From NCBI GenBank assembly GCA_049323895.1, contig JBMOKT010000008.1, positions 62,001 to 126,000 on the forward strand: a DNA stretch of 64,000 nt. Reading direction: 5' to 3'. The notes below the pieces were generated by a model that saw only the letters and a list, made by a program, of their open reading frames with translations, was not told the DNA's origin and made no database searches. The translations under genes and the position numbers were made by a program. This document shows positions 46,001 to 55,310 of this stretch, in pieces. Position 1 is the first letter of the stretch, and each line of letters opens with the position of its first letter. Origin of the DNA: JBMOKT01 sp049323895. Lineage in GTDB: Bacteria > Bacillota > Peptococcia > Peptococcales > BICA1-8.

Positions 46001-47643
46001 ATGTTTCAATTCCCTACCGGGAATTAGATTTTTTTAAGCTCTAGTTTCTAAATTTTCTACCCAATATTCTATATGAGAGTTTCAATTCCCTACCGGGAAT
46101 TAGATTTTTTTAAGCTTAAACTTAGCCACAAAACAAGATATTTGTAGCGAAAAGTTTCAATTCCCTACCGGGAATTAGATTTTTTTAAGCAGTACCAAAG
46201 TCCTTGTTTTCCTTTAGCCGGTACAGGCTGTTTCAATTCCCTACCGGGAATTAGATTTTTTTAAGCTCAACCTAATACTCCTTATGTAATTATCGGTGAT
46301 GTTGCGTTTCAATTCCCTACCGGGAATTAGATTTTTTTAAGCTGAATACGCTTCTCCAAAAATTAAAAAGCTACTTGAAAGGTTTCAATTCCCTACCGGG
46401 AATTAGATTTTTTTAAGCGATGAAAACTCTGCCAAAAGAAGAGCAGCAAAAAATAAGTTTCAATTCCCTACCGGGAATTAGATTTTTTTAAGCTTCAATT
46501 TACCGGTAAGCTTCAATTTGCTTACGCCGGCCAGTTTCAATTCCCTACCGGGAATTAGATTTTTTTAAGCAGGTAAAGATGGGGTATCTATCAAGTTGGC
46601 TGATAAAAGTTTCAATTCCCTACCGGGAATTAGATTTTTTTAAGCTGTTGTCCGTTACTGTTTTAGCTAATATTGCAAATTCGTTTCAATTCCCTACCGG
46701 GAATTAGATTTTTTTAAGCAAAAAATTAGCCGCTATTCAGCGACTAATTCATTAAGGAGTTTCAATTCCCTACCGGGAATTAGATTTTTTTAAGCATAAA
46801 CAAAATACAGGGGCTTGTTATTTTGTCTGAATATGTGTTTCAATTCCCTACCGGGAATTAGATTTTTTTAAGCCCCTTCTCCCCTGTCGCCGCCTTTAGC
46901 GACTAAGGGGGTTTCAATTCCCTACCGGGAATTAGATTTTTTTAAGCGTGAATATAAAGATGCAAAAACACATATGGAATTTATTTGTAGTTTCAATTCC
47001 CTACCGGGAATTAGATTTTTTTAAGCTTTAGAAGCACAAATGACTATAGATGCATTTAATGCATTGTTTCAATTCCCTACCGGGAATTAGATTTTTTTAA
47101 GCTATATTAAGAGGTGAATCAAAAATGTTAGATAATTTTTTGTTTCAATTCCCTACCGGGAATTAGATTTTTTTAAGCATAAAAAATAATGCATTTTATG
47201 GTTATGAAATAATGGTGTTTCAATTCCCTACCGGGAATTAGATTTTTTTAAGCATATTTTCTCATAGCTTAATCCCGAACATATTCAGATTTTATTGTTT
47301 CAATTCCCTACCGGGAATTAGATTTTTTTAAGCGCAGGAATTGCAGCTGTTATTATGCTGTATAATTTGCCGTTTCAATTCCCTACCGGGAATTAGATTT
47401 TTTTAAGCATCCGAACTCCATACTGTTTAGCAAGGCTAGCTTCTATTAAGTTTCAATTCCCTACCGGGAATTAGATTTTTTTAAGCGGAGGCCTATGATG
47501 AACTCTTCGGAGATGAAGAAGGTGGCTCGTTTCAATTCCCTACCGGGAATTAGATTTTTTTAAGCGAACCATTGCCAGTATCCTTTCTCTTAAAGTCAAA
47601 CCCTATGTTTCAATTCCCTACCGGGAATTAGATTTTTTTAAGC
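37017..47643 (-). CRISPR. CRISPR array, about 140 repeats of 37 bp
   Basis: Counting by hand gives 140 repeat units, about 139 spacers (34-44 nt, average near 39). On the plus strand the repeat starts GTTTCAATTCCCTACCGGGA and ends ATTTTTTTAAGC, with an AATTCCC/GGGAATT stem. Read on the minus strand it ends in ATTGAAAC, the usual 8-nt 5' handle, so transcription is leftward from a leader at the right end next to cas2. Degenerate repeats sit at the left end (37017-37055, 37095-37128); two early repeats (37245, 37321) have T in place of A and one (42351) has a G. This fits a leader-distal old end. Confidence 0.99.
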
Positions 47644-47813
47644 GGCGTTTGATTTATACTTGAAATAACAAGGTTTTAAATGCCATTGTACGAGAGCCTA
47701 ATATTTTTAGTATTCAATGTCTATATGATTCTTGCAAGTAAACGGTAAACACGTTTCTAAACCAGCCCGAGACTCTCCTGGAATTTCTGCACAGCCAAGG
47801 CTCTCGGAGCAGT
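47644..47813 (-). promoter_or_regulatory. CRISPR leader
   Basis: The AT-rich 170 bp between the newest repeat and the cas2 stop codon should hold the array promoter on the minus strand; TTGCAA with AATACT 17 bases downstream is a candidate. CGAGAGCCT (47691-47699) is the exact complement of AGGCTCTCG (47798-47806), and CCGAGA (47767-47772) can compete for the same partner. These may form a terminator for the cas operon, or a binding site. Confidence 0.75.
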
Positions 47814-48092
47814 TTATATCAGAATATCCTCCTCTCCATAAATATATACGGGAATACCCATTCTCTCTACCTTACCAACGCAGGATGAACATTGGCGGTA
47901 AAAAAATATACTATCTTCTTTAGTATTCATCATTGTCCATAATTTATACTTTAATTCTACCACATCATTTGGATGAAGTTTAGCCTCAAATACACTATAT
48001 TGAACTGGTGTTGCATAACTCTTTAAAGTTTTAAAAATTTTATTGCGCCTTTTATCATCGCTGACATCATAAACAATAACATAGTTTTCCAT
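47814..48092 (-). CDS. cas2: Cas2
   Basis: The 92-residue protein opens with MENYVIVYDVSDDKRRNKI, the Cas2 fold with the Asp in YDVSD. It is the adaptation partner of Cas1 and holds the prespacer ends apart. It follows cas4/1 by 5 bases and is the last gene of the I-B operon. Confidence 0.96.
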   Translation of the reverse strand: MENYVIVYDVSDDKRRNKIFKTLKSYATPVQYSVFEAKLHPNDVVELKYKLWTMMNTKEDSIFFYRQCSSCVGKVERMGIPVYIYGEEDILI

Positions 48093-48097
48093 AGTTT

Positions 48098-49714
48098 TTA
48101 CCTTACCAGGAAAGGTTGGTATTCGTTAATTTCTCCTATTAATACTTTTGCTAAAAATCTTGCCTGCAGTTCTATGATTCTTCTGTAACTTAACTTGTAT
48201 TTAAAAATAGGATGGGTTATTTCTTCATTTATACGGTTTCGATATGCTTGAAAAAGTGCCTTTCTACCCTTCTCGGTCATTTGACATCTTTCAAAACTTA
48301 AATCAAAGTCACTTTGCTCTACCATTCCTGTGTTAATAGCAGTCAGTACCGCTGAATCCACGATTATAGCCCTGAATTCCTCCATCAAATCTAATGCTAA
48401 GGCCGGTCTGCCATAAATATTACTGTGGAAGAAACCTAAATATGGATCAAGACCTACCCTCATTAACTCATTTACTATCTCTTTATTTAATAATGAGTAT
48501 CCATAGGAAAACATGGCATTTACAGGATCCCGAGGTGGGCGGCGGTTTCTTCCTGCAAAATAAAATTCTTCATCCTTCTTTAATAGTAAATTAATAATGT
48601 TAAAATACTCCCTGCTGCCGTTTCCTTCATAACCAAGGATTTCTTCCTGGCTTTGGCAGGTTTCTATTTTATTAATAATCTTTTTAATCTGCTTTTCTGC
48701 TTGCTCAATTTTTTCATTTTTTAAATTTCTGTTATATCTTAAAACTAGTGTCCGCATGTTGGTAAGCTTCCCTTTGATAAATGCTTTCGCCAGTGCAAGG
48801 CTTAGCTCCTTATTATCTACAGCCCTTGCCTGTGCAAGCCTTAGCAAACTGTTTTTGCTAAATACCGGATTGAGCCAGCCTAGGTAATTGCCATAAGTGG
48901 TTCCAAAATGAACAGGGATATTACGTTTCAAAAGCTCTTGTATCAAATGACTGGAAATATTAACAGGTCCAATTAGGACAATTTGGTCAACTACATTCAT
49001 AGGTATATCTTTGATAGTGTCTTTTTCTTTGGTAATTAATATTCTTCCGTCTTTTTTCCGCAGATAGGCACCAGGGGTATCCACATATAAAACACGACCT
49101 AAATTTGCAGTCGGAACGGGTTTCCTGGGAATTGTCAACCCGGATTTAATGAATTGGGTCTCTTCGGGAAGACAGCGTTCAATAAGGCTGCAGCCGTTAC
49201 ACCTATGATCGTTAACAGGTTCCGGCATCATACCGTCTTCAATAATGCTCCTTGCATTTTTTATTGTTTGTAAGGTCAATTCCCTTAATTCCTGGGATAA
49301 AGCAACAACCCTTCTTTTAGCTGATTCAACATAAAAAACATAACCTTTGGAAATATCAGTGTTTAAATGTTCTTCAAGCAATAGTGCCTGGCAGCAAATC
49401 TGGACATCGTCATTTAGGTTATTGCGCAAAGGACCCTTTTTGTACTCAACTGGGTACAGAAAACTGTCTTTTTCTTCTACCACATCTAGTGTACCTGCCA
49501 AGGAATAAAAATCTGATTCCAGATATATCTTACGGCTCTGTTTGTATCCCTCACGGCTCTGAACTGACCTTTCCTCCCGCTTTTCTTCTTGCATCCTTCC
49601 TTCGAGAATATGATGGTTATAATCTTCTGCCTTTTCTACAACCCGATAATAGAAATTACGGGGACAATATAATATCTCCGCTACAGCTGAAATAGGAAGC
49701 TTATCAATATTCAC
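48098..49714 (-). CDS. cas4/cas1: Cas4-Cas1 fusion
   Basis: In this 538-residue fusion the Cas4 part (about 1-195) has Cys17 and the triple Cys172, Cys175, Cys181 for an iron-sulfur cluster, plus the nuclease residues D77 and E90-x-K92 (VEYKKG). The Cas1 part (about 205-538) has the metal ligands E363 (YEGNGSREY), H430 (GFFHS) and the DLMEEFR motif near 442-448. Cas4 processes prespacers and defines PAM orientation; Cas1 integrates them. A fusion keeps them in one complex. It probably supplies spacers to both effector systems. Confidence 0.95.
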   Translation of the reverse strand: MNIDKLPISAVAEILYCPRNFYYRVVEKAEDYNHHILEGRMQEEKREERSVQSREGYKQSRKIYLESDFYSLAGTLDVVEEKDSFLYPVEYKKGPLRNNLNDDVQICCQALLLEEHLNTDISKGYVFYVESAKRRVVALSQELRELTLQTIKNARSIIEDGMMPEPVNDHRCNGCSLIERCLPEETQFIKSGLTIPRKPVPTANLGRVLYVDTPGAYLRKKDGRILITKEKDTIKDIPMNVVDQIVLIGPVNISSHLIQELLKRNIPVHFGTTYGNYLGWLNPVFSKNSLLRLAQARAVDNKELSLALAKAFIKGKLTNMRTLVLRYNRNLKNEKIEQAEKQIKKIINKIETCQSQEEILGYEGNGSREYFNIINLLLKKDEEFYFAGRNRRPPRDPVNAMFSYGYSLLNKEIVNELMRVGLDPYLGFFHSNIYGRPALALDLMEEFRAIIVDSAVLTAINTGMVEQSDFDLSFERCQMTEKGRKALFQAYRNRINEEITHPIFKYKLSYRRIIELQARFLAKVLIGEINEYQPFLVR

Positions 49715-49737
49715 ATTTTTTACCCCTTACCAAATTA

Positions 49738-52086
49738 TTAGCGGGGAAAATCGAATCCTAGTTCTTCATCATAGGGTAAATTCAAGATCCATATGCCATT
49801 GTGATTTGTGTATTTTACTTTTTCCTGTCGGAATAGTCGGCTTCTATTAACCTGGACTCCATAATTTTCTAAGGAATCCTCAGGGTTTTCCGGTGAATAA
49901 AGGGAAGCCGGAACTGCTACCACTGTAGGCAGAATATTTTCCCTCACCCGAAACGAGCCCTCACTATGGTCTTTTTTGTCATCGCCGAATCTCTCACCGG
50001 GTTTTCTTCCAAACACAAAATCCTCTTTAATCATTTCTAACATATCATTATCTATTACACGTGGAGGTTTTTGGTATAGTTGATTCACCCATTTTACCCC
50101 ATTGAAGTCGGAGAGAATTCCCTCACTATTTTCCAGTATTGACCAACTCTCCCTTAAAATATTCGCCTCAGGTCTATCACTATAGGGTAATAGTGCAATT
50201 TTATTTTCCCATTCCACAGGATAGGTATATAGTCCATATAAAAAGCCATTTATATTTAATGCTTTACAATCATTACAACCGCATTTTCGCGGGTCGGGAC
50301 TGATGCCCTTCCGATGAAGTCTCCCAGCCCTTTGAATTAAGCTATCTATAGGTGCAATCTCGCTAAACATTCTATATGCGGAAATATCTAAACTTAGTTC
50401 ACAAATTTGGGTGGTTACCAACAAAATTTGATTTGTATTTGCAAAACCCTGTGCCTCGATAAATTCAACCTCATCCGTATTTCTAGTTTCCTTACTTTTA
50501 AAAAGTATTTTAATTAGTCGTTCTTTTTTCTCCCTATGGATTCTTGTAAATTGCGAGTGGTAGCAGAGAAGGTTTATATCAGGAAAACATTCTTTTAGTT
50601 TTCTTGTAATAAGTTTTGCCCTTTCCACCTGGTTCACAACAACCATTTGTTTTAAACTAAGGTGTTCCGCAATTTTTTCTAAAAAATCCTCATTAACCTC
50701 GCCTTCTAATATTATAGGAGCAGTCTGCAAATGTATTTTTGAAGCAGCATAATCTGGGTTCTTAAAAACTTGAATAAGTTGGTAGCTGCTCTCATCGAAT
50801 TCAGCTTCATCATTTAAAGCTTTCTGCATTGATTCTGGCAAAGTGGCACTCATTACTATATGTGGAATAGCTAACTGCCTCAAAATCTGCAGGCATTGCC
50901 CGATTTTTGCTAATAAAGTTTCATCGTAATAGTGTATCTCATCAAAAATGATTAAGGAGGTCTGAAGGTGACCAAAGGCCCTGTCAGCATAGCGGTAGCA
51001 GTGTAAAAGTGAATATAATAAATGGTCTATTGTGGAAATATTAAGGGGTTTAGAATACCAACAATTTAGATTCTTTACAAATTTAATATTACTCTCATCC
51101 TCATCCCCTTCATCTTGGGCTAGTAAGGATTGAATTTCGGAGTGATATATACCCACATCATCTGAAGGGAAACTATACTTCTCAGTGATAAAATCCCAAT
51201 ACATTGAATTCGATGTGAATTTTGTAGGTAAAGTAAATATAACTTTATCTATAACACCTCCTTCGACCATCTCCAACCCCGCCAGCAAAGCAGCTCCTGT
51301 TTTCCCGGTCCCACACCCTGCCTGTACTAAAAGATTCGTGTTTCCCGCCTTAACCTTTGCAATGATTTCTCTTTGCAAATCGTTTGATTTTACCGCTGCA
51401 TCAGATGCTTTGAAACCCTGCCAGATAGTTTCCAAGGGGTTAATAAATTGCTGAATATAACCTGCGCTGGCTAAATTATCAACAAAAGTAAGTAATGAAA
51501 GAAGTACACAATAAACCCTTTTGAAATTAATATTCTCCTCCTCGACTATTCTCTTTGTTAATAATTTAACTTTTTCTACTTGCTCTGCAGCTTCATATGC
51601 CTTAATTTCTTCTGGTATATTTACCTTTGTTCCTAATCTTTTTAAAGTATAGCTTTCCAATTCTTCTTTATAAAATTTAATTATTCCCAGTCTATCAATG
51701 CTTTCATGAGAAAATGCGTTAGTATGGAGCATTTGGTGGTGAGCCAGTATTGCTAGTGCTGCAGCAGTAAAATATATATCTCCTTTTGGCCATTGACGTA
51801 TTTGCCCGTACAGAAAAAAGGAAAAAAGGGTATGGGTGATTTTACCCTTTTTTCCCTTACTTTCAATGTATTCCTGCCAACGATAAGTACCTTTACCCAA
51901 ATCATGGCAGATAATAACCTCTCTGACTAAATGGTTAAACTTTTCCGGGGAATCCAAACCAATTTTTTTTGCCAGAGTGCAGAAGGCATTATTCTTTGTT
52001 TTCCACAGCTTCCCCCAAACTTCCAGGCATTTTTCGATATGTTGATCCAAGGTTTCTCCATTATCTTTAGCCCAGATATCTCTCAT
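49738..52086 (-). CDS. cas3: Cas3 helicase-nuclease
   Basis: The 782-residue protein has an N-terminal HD domain (HDLGKG at 61, HH at 116-117) and a superfamily-2 helicase with Walker A QAGCGTGKTG (255-264), DEIH (382-385) and SATLP near 418. Cysteines in KCGCNDCK near residue 620 may hold zinc. Cas3 unwinds and degrades DNA marked by Cascade. Its start overlaps the cas5 stop by 4 bases. Confidence 0.95.
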   Translation of the reverse strand: MRDIWAKDNGETLDQHIEKCLEVWGKLWKTKNNAFCTLAKKIGLDSPEKFNHLVREVIICHDLGKGTYRWQEYIESKGKKGKITHTLFSFFLYGQIRQWPKGDIYFTAAALAILAHHQMLHTNAFSHESIDRLGIIKFYKEELESYTLKRLGTKVNIPEEIKAYEAAEQVEKVKLLTKRIVEEENINFKRVYCVLLSLLTFVDNLASAGYIQQFINPLETIWQGFKASDAAVKSNDLQREIIAKVKAGNTNLLVQAGCGTGKTGAALLAGLEMVEGGVIDKVIFTLPTKFTSNSMYWDFITEKYSFPSDDVGIYHSEIQSLLAQDEGDEDESNIKFVKNLNCWYSKPLNISTIDHLLYSLLHCYRYADRAFGHLQTSLIIFDEIHYYDETLLAKIGQCLQILRQLAIPHIVMSATLPESMQKALNDEAEFDESSYQLIQVFKNPDYAASKIHLQTAPIILEGEVNEDFLEKIAEHLSLKQMVVVNQVERAKLITRKLKECFPDINLLCYHSQFTRIHREKKERLIKILFKSKETRNTDEVEFIEAQGFANTNQILLVTTQICELSLDISAYRMFSEIAPIDSLIQRAGRLHRKGISPDPRKCGCNDCKALNINGFLYGLYTYPVEWENKIALLPYSDRPEANILRESWSILENSEGILSDFNGVKWVNQLYQKPPRVIDNDMLEMIKEDFVFGRKPGERFGDDKKDHSEGSFRVRENILPTVVAVPASLYSPENPEDSLENYGVQVNRSRLFRQEKVKYTNHNGIWILNLPYDEELGFDFPR

Positions 52087-52745
52087 AGAACCACCCTTTT
52101 ATTATCAACTAAATAAGCAGTAAGGGGCTTCTCAACTTTAATCTTAGATGCAATATAATAACCCTTATAATTGACTCCGCTCCAAAGGCGGTTTTTCCCC
52201 TTTTCTTCCCAGAGAAATCCAGTGGGCAAAAAGACTAATTCAACCTGACTTACAGGTCTCCCAGAATCTTGAGGTAGAATACTGTCTATTTCCTCAGTCT
52301 CCAATTCAACGAGGGGAAAAACCCCAACGTCTTTTACCTCTATTAAATCATCGGATTCACCTAGATAAAGAGGGAAGTGTGGATTACCCAGAGCTTTTGC
52401 CATATCACGCAAAAGAGCTTCCTCACCTTTAACCAAAAGTTCAAAAATGGGTTTAATTAATTTATGGCGCATTACCAGGGTTCGCATTTCCCGATCCCGT
52501 CTATCCCACTTTATTATTTTATTGTAGCCCTCTATCCTTTCACCTTTTTCTACTAATATCAAACCAATTTTCATCTTTTCCAAATATGAATAGTTATCTG
52601 CACCCCAGCCCATAGCCGCTGCCAATAGACCATAAATTGTTGTTAGGGGGGGAACAGGATAGGTCGGATGGACATTAACCGCAGTTGGCACTCTAAAAGA
52701 ACACCAATAGGGAACCTCTAAAGTGGCCTTTAATATACCTTCCAT
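52083..52745 (-). CDS. cas5: Cas5 of type I-B
   Basis: The 220-residue protein has the Cas5 start (LKATLEVPYWCSFRVP), PPLTTIYGLLAAAMG near residue 32 and no catalytic His. It binds the 5' handle in the Cascade complex. The Cas5t/Tneap variety fits the CxxC-type Cas8 partner. Confidence 0.92.
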   Translation of the reverse strand: MEGILKATLEVPYWCSFRVPTAVNVHPTYPVPPLTTIYGLLAAAMGWGADNYSYLEKMKIGLILVEKGERIEGYNKIIKWDRRDREMRTLVMRHKLIKPIFELLVKGEEALLRDMAKALGNPHFPLYLGESDDLIEVKDVGVFPLVELETEEIDSILPQDSGRPVSQVELVFLPTGFLWEEKGKNRLWSGVNYKGYYIASKIKVEKPLTAYLVDNKRVVL

Positions 52746-52761
52746 ATATAATCCCCCTAAC

Positions 52762-53673
52762 CTACAATAATTCTCTCACCTTATCTATTACCTGGGATAC
52801 CCTAAGTACTTCCACTCCATATTTTTTAAATATGTCTTTCACCTGCTGTTCATTTTTTGCTAAACCTGGAGACATTCCAAAGAAGATCTTATTCCCCCCA
52901 TTTAGATTCTCTGCAAGATAATAGTCTAGTAAATCTTCTTTTATATGTCCATCCTCTGCCAATTCCAAAGCTTTTAATCCCCTTTGGTTATAGGTATCTT
53001 GTACTGTAACCAACAAAACATCGGGGGCTAAAGAAGCTGCAGCCCGTGCTTGTTTGGCAAAACCCGAGAGATTATAAACACCGTCTAACAAGGTCTTAAT
53101 TCTTTCCTTTCTTGCCTCTTCTCCAATATCAACTTCTACCTTCCAATCAACAACCCGCTCTTCCTTGCCTTTCCCTTCCGTAATAGGTACTTTAATTTTT
53201 CCCACATTTTCTACATCAATTACTAAGCCAAATTTATAGATGTTTTCTGTCATCTGGACATGGGCAATACGATTATCTTTGCTTTGTTTGTCCCCTTCTT
53301 TATCCATTACACTGTGGCGAGTCAGCAAGTCATTAGTGATATCGCCGCTAAGCTGTCCCAACCCTGGGGTAACCTTAACCGGTGACCACCGTCTGTCACC
53401 CCCTACCCCTTCTTTAGGGGCGAGAAACCCTCTTAAGTCACAACCCCAGCAGTTTTCCACATCAGCACAAGGTCTTTCTGGGGTACAGATAAACTTATCA
53501 GGATGTGTTCTGGCAATAGTATCAAAAAGGGCGGTTCTGGTAGCTTGTCCAGAAACATAGGGTTTTTGTCCGTAATCATATGTCTTAAGTTCTGTAAAAT
53601 TACCGCTTCCTTGTCCCGAATTAAGATTACTCAAATCGGCTTGGGCCAACCAAGTCAAACTTATACATTTCAT
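52762..53673 (-). CDS. cas7: Cas7 (Cst2/DevR family backbone)
   Basis: The 303-residue protein has the Cst2 N-terminus (SLTWLAQADLSNLNSGQG), SGQATRTALFDTI and a cysteine cluster C63, C69, C75, C78 that could bind zinc. Several copies coat the crRNA in Cascade. The start overlaps the cas8 stop by 4 bases. Confidence 0.92.
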   Translation of the reverse strand: MKCISLTWLAQADLSNLNSGQGSGNFTELKTYDYGQKPYVSGQATRTALFDTIARTHPDKFICTPERPCADVENCWGCDLRGFLAPKEGVGGDRRWSPVKVTPGLGQLSGDITNDLLTRHSVMDKEGDKQSKDNRIAHVQMTENIYKFGLVIDVENVGKIKVPITEGKGKEERVVDWKVEVDIGEEARKERIKTLLDGVYNLSGFAKQARAAASLAPDVLLVTVQDTYNQRGLKALELAEDGHIKEDLLDYYLAENLNGGNKIFFGMSPGLAKNEQQVKDIFKKYGVEVLRVSQVIDKVRELL

Positions 53674-55304
53674 ACTTCATCTTCCTCCTTTTTCCTTATA
53701 GTTTTCAAAGCGCTCAGAGAACTAAATATTATTAATGTATCCTTAATATTTGTAAAATCCCTTTCATTATTTAGAGCATTTAATAAACGCTCAATCCTTG
53801 CTTCAGCAGGTTCAATGGGGAAATCCTTTAACTTTTGGAAGTTAATAGTCTGTTTGATTTTGCTCATCTTAAAAAACACCTGGCTTATAACCTTCCGCAA
53901 AGAATCTTTATTATAAGCATTACTCAAATTAGTAAATAATCCAATATCGTCTTTAAGGATATAACTCATATACCGACCAATTATTTTTATATCCTCCATC
54001 AATTCTGGACTCAACAATTTATCCACCTCCCCAAATGCATTAGTTGTAAATTTTCCAAAAAAATTAATACTGTCAAAACTCATTTTTCCGTCATCCTTAT
54101 AATGCTGATACAAGCTTTTGGATACTAAATCCCAGTCTTTGAGGACAATGCCTCGGGCTAAAGTGTCGATACTTCGTTTATCATTACTAAACCAACCCTG
54201 CAAGAAGTTTTGTACTATATTTCCTTTTTTTGCACCTTCTTTTCCAAATTCCAGTTTTTCCACAAGGTCTAAAAGTCTATGAGGTACATCTACTGTTGAA
54301 AATACGTTAAAGATAACATTTTGACCCTTGTTATAGCGGATAATTTGCCAGCGGTGTAAATATTTCTCAATTGCTTTATCCCAGTCAAATTCCTCAAATT
54401 CCCCTGTTTCCGCCGAATATTTATATTTAATACAAAAATATAGGGTAATCAAAGTTGGATAGAGGCTGCGATGCCTTAATTCAGGTATGTTGGTATTGTA
54501 ACTATATAAAGTGGAACTTTCCACATCCAAAAGTCCTGTTGTTATCCTGTCGTACACCTTTTCCAAAATCAGCAGGTCATTAACTTCAGGCAGTAGAATG
54601 TGAGTCGAATCCCCTATAAAATAAGGCATATTAGCAGAGTAGGCAGTAAAGGAATTTAAAAAATTACATACTGGACACATATCTATTGTTTCAACAGAGT
54701 TTGCATGTCCCCTTACTTTATTATTGTGGTGTTGATTATAGAAAGGATTTTTATTCTGCCTCATGGCAACTCCCATTTTTTTGCTATAAGGAAGACTACA
54801 AACAGGGCAATAGGTTTTTTCTTTTTCTTTCAGTTCGCCGGCAACTTGAGCAATAAAAGCTTCAGTTAATCCACTCAGTTCATTCATTGCTTTTTTTAAA
54901 TCGGGAGCAATCCCGACATAGTTTCTTTTTAACGTTACCCCGGCCTTACCATTATCAGGTCGGCGACCGGTAATTTTTTGAACCTCTGCAGCCTCTTCCT
55001 TCGTTAGGGTAACGCTGTAGCCGAGGTCATAGATATGGTTATCATCTTTCTTTCTCTCCAAACCTAAAGCTTTCATTGAAAAATCACGGAGTACAATTTT
55101 ATTTAATAAACTCTTTAAATATTCTGTGATTTCTTCCTGAATCTTTTCCTCTGAAATATTCGGTTTGAATTCGGCATTTAAGTAGTTGGTGGTTATTTCA
55201 GGGGGAGAAATCAAATACCTTCTAAATGTCTTTAACATCTTATAAACGGCAATTATTCCCCAGTCCCGCCAAGGGTCTCCCACCGAGTTTATTAAAATTT
55301 TCAT
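53670..55304 (-). CDS. cas8b: Cas8 (CXXC-CXXC/Cst1 type large subunit)
   Basis: The 544-residue protein carries CPVC at 166-169 and CPVC at 210-213, the paired CxxC motifs of the Cst1/Tneap large subunit. It recognises the PAM and starts R-loop formation. It follows cas6 by 6 bases. Together with Cas5 and Cas7 it defines the type I-B (Tneap) variety. Confidence 0.88.
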   Translation of the reverse strand: MKILINSVGDPWRDWGIIAVYKMLKTFRRYLISPPEITTNYLNAEFKPNISEEKIQEEITEYLKSLLNKIVLRDFSMKALGLERKKDDNHIYDLGYSVTLTKEEAAEVQKITGRRPDNGKAGVTLKRNYVGIAPDLKKAMNELSGLTEAFIAQVAGELKEKEKTYCPVCSLPYSKKMGVAMRQNKNPFYNQHHNNKVRGHANSVETIDMCPVCNFLNSFTAYSANMPYFIGDSTHILLPEVNDLLILEKVYDRITTGLLDVESSTLYSYNTNIPELRHRSLYPTLITLYFCIKYKYSAETGEFEEFDWDKAIEKYLHRWQIIRYNKGQNVIFNVFSTVDVPHRLLDLVEKLEFGKEGAKKGNIVQNFLQGWFSNDKRSIDTLARGIVLKDWDLVSKSLYQHYKDDGKMSFDSINFFGKFTTNAFGEVDKLLSPELMEDIKIIGRYMSYILKDDIGLFTNLSNAYNKDSLRKVISQVFFKMSKIKQTINFQKLKDFPIEPAEARIERLLNALNNERDFTNIKDTLIIFSSLSALKTIRKKEEDEV

Positions 55305-55310
55305 CCTTTT

